Shown: positions 1-4,399 of the stretch, in pieces
Layout of the letters: every line of letters begins with the position of its first letter
Numbering within the stretch: the stretch's first letter is position 1
From: an uncultured Peptoniphilus sp.
Lineage (GTDB): Bacteria > Bacillota > Clostridia > Tissierellales > Peptoniphilaceae
Assembly: GCA_902488455.1 (NCBI GenBank)
Contig: CABTWG010000060.1
Span: 1 to 6,075 of the forward strand
Direction: 5' to 3'
DNA length: 6,075 nt
Notes under the pieces: model-generated
Databases searched by the model: none
The model's input: only the letters and a program-made list of their open reading frames with translations
What the model was told of the DNA's origin: nothing
Translations under genes and position numbers: made by a program

Positions 1-40
1 AATCAGTAGGTTGGGGGTTCAAGTCCTCTCACCAGCTCCA
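1..40 (+). tRNA. tRNA-Thr, 3' part only (cut by window edge)
   Basis: The fragment holds the last two anticodon-loop bases, the 3' anticodon stem, a T arm (GGGGG, TTCAAGT, CCTCT), the acceptor strand CACCAGC, discriminator T and encoded CCA. The anticodon lies just before the window, so the identity is inferred. The stretch from AATCAGTAGG to the T arm matches what I remember of Firmicute tRNA-Thr(UGU). It is the first visible member of a seven-tRNA array. Confidence 0.8.
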
Positions 41-47
41 AAGATGA

Positions 48-133
48 GGAGGAGTACCCAAGTTGGCCAAAGGGGACGGACTGTAAATCCGTTAGCTTCG
101 CTTTCAGTGGTTCAAATCCACTCTCCTCCACCA
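48..133 (+). tRNA. tRNA-Tyr (anticodon GTA)
   Basis: The acceptor stem GGAGGAG pairs with CTCCTCC at 123-129, followed by discriminator A and encoded CCA. The anticodon GTA is at 83-85 in the loop CTGTAAA. The long variable arm (about 91-106) is the class II form expected of bacterial tRNA-Tyr. It starts seven bases after tRNA-Thr, so the two are surely co-transcribed. Confidence 0.97.
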
Positions 134-160
134 AAAATTTTAAAAAAATGTAAAAACTAC

Positions 161-189
161 TTGAAATAAGCAGCAATATTTATTATAAT
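161..189 (+). promoter_or_regulatory. Promoter inside the tRNA array
   Basis: TTGAAA at 161-166 and TATAAT at 184-189 are separated by exactly 17 bases. This is a near-consensus sigma-A promoter in the 73-base gap between tRNA-Tyr and tRNA-Gly, the largest gap in the array. Start of transcription would fall near 196, about ten bases before tRNA-Gly. It would drive Gly-Arg-Gln-Lys-Ser separately from Thr-Tyr. No convincing hairpin terminator separates the two groups, so read-through from upstream is also likely. Confidence 0.75.
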
Positions 190-206
190 AATAAAGTGAA
201 TTACTT

Positions 207-280
207 GCGGGTGTAGCTCAGTGGTAGAGCCCCAGCCTTCCAAGCTGGTTGCGAGGGTTCGATTCCCTTCACCCGCTCCA
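207..280 (+). tRNA. tRNA-Gly (anticodon TCC)
   Basis: The acceptor stem GCGGGTG pairs with CACCCGC at 270-276, followed by T and encoded CCA. The anticodon stem CCAGC/GCTGG encloses the loop CTTCCAA, giving anticodon TCC at 239-241. It is the first gene after the internal promoter. Confidence 0.97.
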
Positions 281-285
281 ATTTT

Positions 286-362
286 GCAGCTATAGCTCAG
301 TAGGATAGAGCAACGGACTTCTAATCCGTGTGCCGGGGGTTCGAATCCTCCTAGCTGCACCA
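286..362 (+). tRNA. tRNA-Arg (anticodon TCT)
   Basis: The acceptor stem GCAGCTA pairs with TAGCTGC at 352-358; discriminator A and encoded CCA follow. The loop CTTCTAA gives anticodon TCT at 320-322. It reads AGA/AGG codons, and AGA is the main arginine codon in the genes of this window. Confidence 0.97.
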
Positions 363-369
363 ATAACAG

Positions 370-446
370 TGGGGCGTAGCCAAGTCGGTAAGGCACCAGA
401 CTTTGACTCTGGCATTTCGTAGGTTCGAGTCCTGCCGCCCCAGCCA
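370..446 (+). tRNA. tRNA-Gln (anticodon TTG)
   Basis: The acceptor stem TGGGGCG pairs with CGCCCCA at 436-442, then G and encoded CCA. The anticodon stem CCAGA/TCTGG flanks the loop CTTTGAC, with anticodon TTG at 403-405. The U1-A72 end pair is typical of bacterial tRNA-Gln. Confidence 0.97.
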
Positions 447-461
447 ACAATTTTATATCTT

Positions 462-537
462 GATCCATTAGCTCAGTCGGCAGAGCACTTGACTTTTAAT
501 CAAGGTGTCCGGAGTTCGAATCTCCGATGGATCACCA
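462..537 (+). tRNA. tRNA-Lys (anticodon TTT)
   Basis: The acceptor stem GATCCAT pairs with ATGGATC at 527-533, followed by A and encoded CCA. The loop CTTTTAA within stem CTTGA/TCAAG gives anticodon TTT at 495-497. Confidence 0.97.
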
Positions 538-542
538 TTTAT

Positions 543-631
543 GGAGAGGTACCGAAGTGGTCATAACGGGGCGGTCTTGAAAACCGTTAGGGTGCAAGCC
601 CACGTGGGTTCGAATCCCACCTTCTCCGCCA
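543..631 (+). tRNA. tRNA-Ser (anticodon TGA)
   Basis: The acceptor stem GGAGAGG pairs with CTTCTCC at 621-627 (one G-T pair), then G and encoded CCA. The loop CTTGAAA gives anticodon TGA at 578-580. A long variable arm (about 588-604) marks it as class II, as expected for serine. It is the last tRNA of the array. Confidence 0.97.
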
Positions 632-671
632 AGGTTCGATTTGTCATCAGATCGAACTTTTTTTATTTTTT
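632..671 (+). terminator. Terminator of the tRNA array
   Basis: GTTCGAT at 634-640 pairs with ATCGAAC at 651-657 around a ten-base loop, and further A/G-T pairs extend the base of the stem. Seven T (658-664), one A and six more T follow. The hairpin begins directly after the CCA of tRNA-Ser. Confidence 0.93.
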
Positions 672-1110
672 GAAAAGCTTTTAAAAGAAAATCTTATTTT
701 GCAGAATCATATTCCAATTTAAATTTAAAACATTAAATTTTGTTTGTTTTTATAAAAATTTCCTATCACAATAAAAATTTTTATATTTTTATTATGATAT
801 TTATAAAATCATTCAATTTTTTTAACTCCTTCATAATTTCTTAGAAATTTTTAACATTTTATTATAATTTATTCGCGATTTGTGATAAAATATTAATTGT
901 AAATTATATGTAATGTTATAAATCTATGAAATGAAAAATTTTCAACGTCTCATAATAAAGACTTTAATATATAAAATATAATTCGAAAGCTTATAAAATT
1001 TTACTATGTATCAACGAAGGAAATGTTTTCACTATATTTTTGTATTTCATTTCATTTTAGAGGATATTCTTTGTTTTTTAATGTTTCATATATAAATAAG
1101 AAATTTATTC
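672..1110. other. AT-rich non-coding stretch
   Basis: No reading frame of useful length with a ribosome binding site is visible on either strand, and no riboswitch is recognised. The most regular element is an AT-only inverted repeat: 764-778 and 785-799 are complementary in 14 of 15 positions around a six-base spacer. A possible promoter-like motif is TGTGATAAAAT near 881-891, but no good -35 goes with it. The stretch separates the tRNA array from the regulator gene. Confidence 0.6.
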
Positions 1111-1113
1111 GTA

Positions 1114-1154
1114 TATAATATAGTTAGAAATTCTTCTTAGATACATCTAACTAT
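1114..1154 (+). promoter_or_regulatory. -10 box with 9-bp inverted repeat before the regulator gene
   Basis: A perfect TATAAT lies at 1114-1119; the matching -35 position (1091-1096, TATAAA) is poor. Directly after it, ATAGTTAGA at 1120-1128 and TCTAACTAT at 1146-1154 form a perfect 9-bp inverted repeat with a 17-base spacer. This spans the predicted transcription start and leader. It could be an operator, perhaps for autoregulation by the gene product, or an RNA hairpin in the leader. The repeat is seen directly; its role is inference. Confidence 0.45.
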
Positions 1155-1188
1155 CGCTTACGAAAATATGTATTGATGAGGTGATTTC

Positions 1189-1851
1189 ATGACTACTGAA
1201 TATAGATCAAATATTCTAAAAAAATATGAAGGTATTGCTGATTTTCTAGCTACTACATTAGGCCAAAACGTTGAAATTGCTCTTCTAGATTATAACGAAG
1301 GCAAGAGCAAGATAATCTACTTGATTAATGGAGAACTTAGTGGTAGAAAACTCGGAGATGAGTATTCTGGTTTTAGCTTGAGAAAGATTTTAAAAAACGA
1401 TTATAAAACTAATGACTTCGTTTCAAACTACATAGTAATGAACGAGATAAGTCACAGAGTCTTTAGAGCTTCTACATACTATATTAAGGATGAAGAAGAG
1501 CTCATCGGCATGTTAAATATCCACTACGATTTAACCAAGTTCTTAGAGTTCAGAGATTTCTATGAAAATGAACTTTTATTTGGAATTGAAGAAAGCAAAT
1601 CTGAGCCAAAAGAATTTTTTACTGAGTCTATCGACTTAATAGTGGAAAACATGATTAAAAATGTATTTGTGCACTGGGACAGAAGTATTCCTACAAGCAA
1701 AATTCTAGAGCCTGCAAATCCAATTAGACAGCTCTATGAATTGGGCGTTTTCAAGTTCAAAGGCGCAATCAACAGAGTAGCAGAACTTCTAGATATATCT
1801 AATCAAACCGTATATAGATATATAAAAGAGATAGAAGAAAGCGAGAAATAA
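1189..1851 (+). CDS. YheO/DauR-type transcriptional regulator
   Basis: A 220-residue DNA-binding regulator with the YheO-like architecture. An N-terminal PAS-like sensor (about residues 7-118) opens with YEGIADFLATTLGQNVEIAL, the pattern of this family. A linker of about 70 residues follows. The C-terminal helix-turn-helix (about 187-218) contains KGAINRVAELLDISNQTVYR, where the conserved TVYRY segment is the recognition helix. The length is normal for the family. The ATG follows GAGGTGA (1178-1184) at the expected spacing. E. coli DauR represses D-arginine catabolism genes; the ligand here is unknown. Carbamate kinase begins 61 bases downstream with no terminator between, so it is the likely co-transcribed gene and possible target. 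An inverted repeat in the leader may be its own operator. Family assignment is strong; the regulated pathway is inference. Confidence 0.88.
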   Translation: MTTEYRSNILKKYEGIADFLATTLGQNVEIALLDYNEGKSKIIYLINGELSGRKLGDEYSGFSLRKILKNDYKTNDFVSNYIVMNEISHRVFRASTYYIKDEEELIGMLNIHYDLTKFLEFRDFYENELLFGIEESKSEPKEFFTESIDLIVENMIKNVFVHWDRSIPTSKILEPANPIRQLYELGVFKFKGAINRVAELLDISNQTVYRYIKEIEESEK

Positions 1852-1912
1852 TTTTTTTAACTTTGATCTTATAAAATCTAAAAGAACAATAAATAAAATT
1901 TAGAGGTGAAAA

Positions 1913-2848
1913 ATGGGAAAAAGAATAGTACTTGCCCTTGGCGGAAATGCTTTAGGAAATTCTCCTGAAGAACAAAAAGAAGCTGTTAAAATAACTGCTG
2001 AATCAATAGTTGATCTAATAGAATCTGGTAATGAAGTTGTAATTGCACATGGAAATGGACCTCAAGTAGGTATGATTAACCTAGCAATGACAGCAGCAAG
2101 CGAATCAGAACATCATACACCAGCTATGCCATTCCCAGAATGTGGCGCAATGAGTCAAGGCTACATAGGTTACCATCTTCAAAATGCAATTGAAAATGAA
2201 CTTGCAAAAAGAAATGTAAAAAAATGCGTAGTAACACTAGTAACTCAAGTATTGGTAGATAAGGATGACAAAGCTTTTGCAAATCCAACTAAGCCAATTG
2301 GATCTTTCTATACAAAAGAAGAAGCAGATAAAATCGTAGCGGAAAAAGGATACACATTTAAAGAAGATGCAGGACGTGGATACAGAAGAGTAGTAGCTTC
2401 ACCAAAACCAGTAGATATAGTTGAAAAAGAATCAATAAATGCAATACTAGCAGCAAACCAAGTGGTAATCGCAGGAGGCGGCGGAGGAATCCCTGTTGTA
2501 AAGACTGAAAAAGGACTTGAAGGAGTAGCAGCAGTAATTGACAAGGACTTCACATCAGCTAAGATAGCAGAGCTAGTAGATGCAGACGTGCTAGTAATAC
2601 TAACCGCAGTAGAAAAAGTAGCAATCAAATTCGGAAAACCAGATGAAAAATGGCTAGAAACAATGAATATCGAAGAAGCTAAGAAATATATAGCTGATGG
2701 AGAATTTGCTCCGGGATCAATGCTTCCAAAAGTTGAAGCAGCAATGGCTTTTGTAAATTCAAAAGAAGGTAGAGAATCTCTAATAACTTCACTTGAATCA
2801 GCAAAAGACGGTCTAGCAGGCAAGACTGGTACTACAATCGTAAGATAA
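1913..2848 (+). CDS. arcC: Carbamate kinase
   Basis: Carbamate kinase, cytoplasmic, normally run in the direction carbamoyl phosphate + ADP to carbamate + ATP, the energy-yielding last step of arginine deiminase, agmatine or ureide breakdown. At 311 residues it is full length. Amino-acid kinase fold landmarks are all present: LGGNAL (9-14), HGNGPQVG (46-53), SQGYIGYHLQ (81-90), SPKPVDI (163-169), AGGGGGIPV (187-195), VIDKD (208-212, with the lysine expected to contact phosphate), TAVEKV (231-236) and FAPGSMLPKVEAA (265-277). The start follows GAGGTGA at 1903-1909. It sits behind the YheO-type regulator and in front of its own terminator. No arcA, arcB or transporter is nearby, so the source of carbamoyl phosphate must be encoded elsewhere. 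The - strand reading frame inside it is only a shadow. Confidence 0.97.
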   Translation: MGKRIVLALGGNALGNSPEEQKEAVKITAESIVDLIESGNEVVIAHGNGPQVGMINLAMTAASESEHHTPAMPFPECGAMSQGYIGYHLQNAIENELAKRNVKKCVVTLVTQVLVDKDDKAFANPTKPIGSFYTKEEADKIVAEKGYTFKEDAGRGYRRVVASPKPVDIVEKESINAILAANQVVIAGGGGGIPVVKTEKGLEGVAAVIDKDFTSAKIAELVDADVLVILTAVEKVAIKFGKPDEKWLETMNIEEAKKYIADGEFAPGSMLPKVEAAMAFVNSKEGRESLITSLESAKDGLAGKTGTTIVR

Positions 2849-2860
2849 ATATAAAAATAC

Positions 2861-2888
2861 GTGCTTTCCTAAGAGGAGGCACTTTTTT
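2861..2888 (+). terminator. Terminator after arcC
   Basis: GTGCTTTC at 2861-2868 pairs with GAGGAGGCAC, using 2875-2882, to give an 8-bp stem with two G-T pairs and a six-base loop. Six T follow at 2883-2888. It closes the regulator-arcC unit. Confidence 0.88.
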
Positions 2889-2903
2889 ATTTGCAAAATA
2901 ATA

Positions 2904-2912
2904 TGTTATAAT
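2904..2912 (+). promoter_or_regulatory. Extended -10 promoter of the small membrane-protein gene
   Basis: TGTTATAAT at 2904-2912 is a perfect extended -10 element. The -35 position (about 2884-2889) falls in the T-tract of the arcC terminator and is not consensus, so the TG extension probably carries promoter strength. Transcription would start near 2919, giving a leader of about 30 bases. Confidence 0.65.
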
Positions 2913-2948
2913 TAGAATAATAATTATCTAAACAAAAGGAGAATTGCT

Positions 2949-3263
2949 TTGGAAAATAGTAATGAAAATAAAAATAGAAATAAAAATAGAAATAAAAATA
3001 AAAGTGATAAGAAAGTAGAGCCGTGGTTTGTTGGATCGGCGCTAATGAGTCTTGGATTCATCGTGCTTGTTTGTTTTTCACTGGCAATAGAAATGGATAT
3101 GAAAGGCCCGATAGCGATGTATGCACTATTTTTAGCAGGAGATAGAGGAACCAATTTCTTCGATGAAAGCCAAGGTAAGACTATTAGATATCTGAATCTA
3201 CTAATGGCAATCAGCGGTGTAATTATAGCAATAGGAAACTTTGTAGAAATATTAAGAGGATGA
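2949..3263 (+). CDS. Small membrane protein with Asn/Lys/Arg-rich N-terminus, unknown function
   Basis: A 104-residue protein I do not recognise. It starts with TTG, supported by AAAGGAG at 2935-2941 seven bases upstream; no ATG or GTG offers a better site. Residues 2-22 are hydrophilic and positively charged, built from repeats of Asn-Lys-Asn-Arg encoded by a 12-base tandem repeat (2966-3001). Two hydrophobic segments follow, about residues 27-48 and 81-98, with a shorter one near 53-63 and a charged loop (GDRGTNFFDESQGK) between. Positive charges at the N-terminus favour a cytoplasmic location for it. The gene has its own promoter and terminator, so it is a one-gene unit. The stop codon lies inside the terminator hairpin. 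The reading frame is convincing because of its signals; the function is unknown. Confidence 0.75.
   Translation: MENSNENKNRNKNRNKNKSDKKVEPWFVGSALMSLGFIVLVCFSLAIEMDMKGPIAMYALFLAGDRGTNFFDESQGKTIRYLNLLMAISGVIIAIGNFVEILRG
2966..3001 (+). repeat. 12-base coding tandem repeat, three units
   Basis: The unit AAATAAAAATAG occurs at 2966-2977 and 2978-2989, and a third copy at 2990-3001 has a single change in its last base. It encodes the Asn-Lys-Asn-Arg run of the small membrane protein. Because the unit is a multiple of three, gain or loss of a copy would alter tail length but not the frame. Confidence 0.85.
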
Positions 3264-3278
3264 AAATCCTCTTTTTTT
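3254..3278 (+). terminator. Terminator overlapping the end of the small membrane-protein gene
   Basis: AGAGGAT at 3255-3261 pairs perfectly with ATCCTCT at 3266-3272 around a GAAA tetraloop, and A3254 pairs with T3273. Seven T occupy 3272-3278. The upstream arm encodes the last residues and the TGA stop, so coding sequence and terminator are shared. Confidence 0.92.
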
Positions 3279-3300
3279 ATTGTGGATTTACCACAATAAA
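3276..3300. repeat. 10-bp perfect hairpin next to the insertion-sequence left end
   Basis: TTTATTGTGG at 3276-3285 and CCACAATAAA at 3291-3300 are perfectly complementary around the loop ATTTA. It directly abuts the T-tract of the preceding terminator and the left-end hairpin of the insertion sequence. It has no T-tract of its own on either strand, so it is not a standard terminator. Whether it belongs to the insertion sequence or to the old chromosome is undecided. Confidence 0.7.
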
Positions 3301-3302
3301 TA

Positions 3303-3323
3303 CCCCCAACTATGCTAGGGGAG
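3303..3323 (+). other. Left-end hairpin of the insertion sequence
   Basis: CCC at 3305-3307 pairs with GGG at 3319-3321, a two-base AA bulge follows, and CTA (3310-3312) pairs with TAG (3316-3318) around TGC. A plain four-pair CCCC/GGGG form is the alternative. Bulged or mismatched subterminal hairpins of this kind are what IS200/IS605 transposases bind at the left end. Confidence 0.65.
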
Positions 3324-3347
3324 CAAATAGCTTTAGCTTCAAGAAAA

Positions 3348-3404
3348 AACTCCAATCATGTTAAAATAGATTTGTCTATCAATCTAAAATAAATGAAAGG
3401 AGTT
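3348..3404 (+). promoter_or_regulatory. tnpA leader able to mask its ribosome binding site
   Basis: AACTCC at 3348-3353 is the exact complement of GGAGTT at 3399-3404, which contains the GGAG of the tnpA ribosome binding site. Two further A-T pairs extend it beyond one mismatch. Between the arms, TAGATT (3367-3372) can pair with AATCTA (3381-3386). A leader hairpin hiding the ribosome binding site is known from enteric IS200 and keeps transposase levels low; that this one acts likewise is inference. Confidence 0.55.
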
Positions 3405-3410
3405 ATTCAC

Positions 3411-3955
3411 GTGAATAGTAACAGTTTATCACATACAAAATGGAATTGTAAATATCACATAGTATTTGCACCAAAATACAGAAGGCAACTAATATATGGG
3501 AGAATAAAAAGAGAAATAGGAAAAATTTTAAGAGACTTGCTGACGAGAAAATGGATAGAAATAATAGAAGCAGAATTATGCATCGACCACGTCCATATGC
3601 TACTTGAAATACCACAAAAATACAGTGTCTCAGAAATAATGGGATATTTGAAAGGAAAGAGCAGCCTAATGATATTTGATCGACATGCCAATTTAAAATA
3701 TAAATATGGCAATAGAAATTTCTGGTGTAGAGGATGTTATGTAGACACAGTAGGAAAGAATGCGAAAAAATACATAAATATAGAAAAAATCAATTAAAAG
3801 AAGATTCCATGGCAGACCAAATAAGTATTAAAGAATTTGTTTACCCGTTCACGGGTGAGAATATAAACAAAAGCAAAAGAATAAGGTGCTTTAGCACCAA
3901 CTGCGAAAATTGGTGCACGAGAAAAAGAGTTCAAAGCATGAAATGCTGTCGATAA
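3411..3955 (+). pseudogene. tnpA: IS200/IS605-family transposase TnpA, frame-disrupted
   Basis: A Y1 transposase of the HUH class that would cut and rejoin single-stranded element ends. The GTG at 3411 is chosen because AAAGGAG (3396-3402) lies eight bases before it; the in-frame ATG at 3393 overlaps that site and is not a credible start. Family landmarks: SHTKWNCKYHIVFAPKYRR (residues 7-25), the HUH metal motif H60-V-H62, SVSEIMGYLKGKSSLMIFDR (72-91) and KYGNRNFWCRG (98-108). The frame stops at 3797 after 128 codons. From about 3770 the conserved continuation (KIHKYRKNQLKED, MADQISIKEF, PFTGE) is found in the -1 frame, so one base appears lost in the A6 run at 3765-3770. The catalytic tyrosine should be the Y of KYRKNQ, beyond the break. 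The downstream frame runs to 3955, past the expected family end, perhaps through a second small change. Programmed frameshifting or a sequencing error are the alternatives. Confidence 0.85.
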
Positions 3956-3972
3956 AAGCCTCTTACAGAGGC
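3843..3972 (+). other. Series of small hairpins at the right end of the insertion sequence
   Basis: Successive self-complementary segments: ACCCG/CGGGT (3843-3856), GGTGC/GCACC (3885-3898), GCACCAA/TTGGTGC (3894-3916), AGCAT/ATGCT (3935-3947) and GCCTCT/AGAGGC (3958-3972). The second and third share the GCACC arm and so exclude one another. Part of the stretch overlaps the degenerate tnpA 3' end. The density suggests a structured RNA or a structured single-stranded transposon end; which of the two cannot be decided here. Confidence 0.55.
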
Positions 3973-3977
3973 AAAAC

Positions 3978-4012
3978 AAACCACCAGCTAAGCCGGTGGT
4001 TTATTATTTTTT
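3978..4012. terminator. Right-end hairpin, terminator-like in both directions
   Basis: AAACCACC at 3978-3985 pairs with GGTGGTTT at 3995-4002; inside lie an A-C mismatch and a GC/GC pair around TAA. On the + strand it is followed by TTATTATTTTTT-like sequence, a usable T-tract. On the - strand it is followed by a run rich in T (TTTGTTTT). It is therefore both the imperfect subterminal hairpin expected of an IS200 right end and a probable terminator for the - strand operon, whose last stop codon is 17 bases away. Confidence 0.65.
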
Positions 4013-4018
4013 GTAAAT

Positions 4019-4399
4019 TTAACTTTTAGTTTTTATAAGGATTAGCTCGGTAGCACTTAGCGCTAGATAAATCATAGATTGGTGGTAGTGGTCATACTTA
4101 AAGATTGATATCTTTTTTAGCGCCAATATAGAAACTATAAAAAACACTACAAATAAAATATCTTCAAAGCTAAAAACTTTAAATTTAAATTTTAAAAATA
4201 AATATAAAATTAAAATAATAGCTATAGCAATCAAGATATATCTAGCTGCATGGGCGTTTTGAAGGACATAGGATCTGTAGACCATATATCTCATAACTCC
4301 CATCTTTTTAAAACTAAGCCTATTTAAAAGAACAGAACTAAGTATTAAAAGAATCTCGAAAATTCTACAAGCTAATCTCTTTTTTGAAGTATTTATCAT
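4019..4399 (-). CDS. Four-helix membrane protein, unknown function
   Basis: A 126-residue hydrophobic protein I cannot name. Predicted membrane segments lie at about residues 13-29, 53-71, 79-96 and 108-123. Between the first two is a stretch with several tyrosines and arginines (MRYMVYRSYVLQNAHAAR), and between the last two a short histidine/tyrosine loop (KYDHYHQS). Its ATG overlaps the TGA stop of the upstream lipoprotein gene as ATGA, a layout that usually means coupled translation, so the two products are likely made together. It is the last gene of the operon. No enzyme motif is visible. A role as membrane partner of the sulfurtransferase is a guess from the gene arrangement only. Confidence 0.75.
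   Translation of the reverse strand: MINTSKKRLACRIFEILLILSSVLLNRLSFKKMGVMRYMVYRSYVLQNAHAARYILIAIAIILILYLFLKFKFKVFSFEDILFVVFFIVSILALKKISIFKYDHYHQSMIYLALSATELILIKTKS

Larger units (their letters stand above)
3301..4012 (+). mobile_element. IS200-type insertion sequence (tnpA only), probably defective
   Basis: A single-transposase element of the IS200 group of the IS200/IS605 family, whose members move as single strands using a tyrosine HUH transposase and hairpins at both ends. Seen here: an imperfect left-end hairpin (3303-3323), a leader that can fold over the ribosome binding site, a frame-broken tnpA, and an imperfect right-end hairpin (3978-4002) preceded by several smaller hairpins. No tnpB or other accessory gene is present. 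Outer borders are approximate: such elements have no terminal inverted repeats or target duplications to mark the edges. It lies between two convergent transcription units and disrupts no visible gene. Confidence 0.85.

Noticed and set aside
157..468. 103-codon - strand reading frame across the tRNA genes
   Set aside because: It is the antisense of three tRNA genes and spacers; no ribosome binding site. The peptide resembles the spurious proteins often predicted over tRNA arrays.
2308..2823. 171-codon - strand reading frame inside arcC
   Set aside because: Shadow of a fully conserved carbamate kinase gene; serine/alanine-rich composition is typical of antisense frames.
2924..3355. 143-codon - strand reading frame over the small membrane protein gene and the IS left end
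   Set aside because: It crosses a terminator, the IS hairpin and the + strand promoter. The + strand frame has the ribosome binding site, promoter and terminator.
3393..3410. ATG at 3393 as tnpA start
   Set aside because: It overlaps the ribosome binding site AAAGGAG; the in-frame GTG at 3411 is correctly spaced and begins the conserved family sequence.
3734..3955. Separate 73-codon gene after tnpA
   Set aside because: Its residues from about KIHKYRKNQLKED onward are the displaced C-terminal part of the transposase; its ATG lies in the out-of-frame region and has no ribosome binding site.
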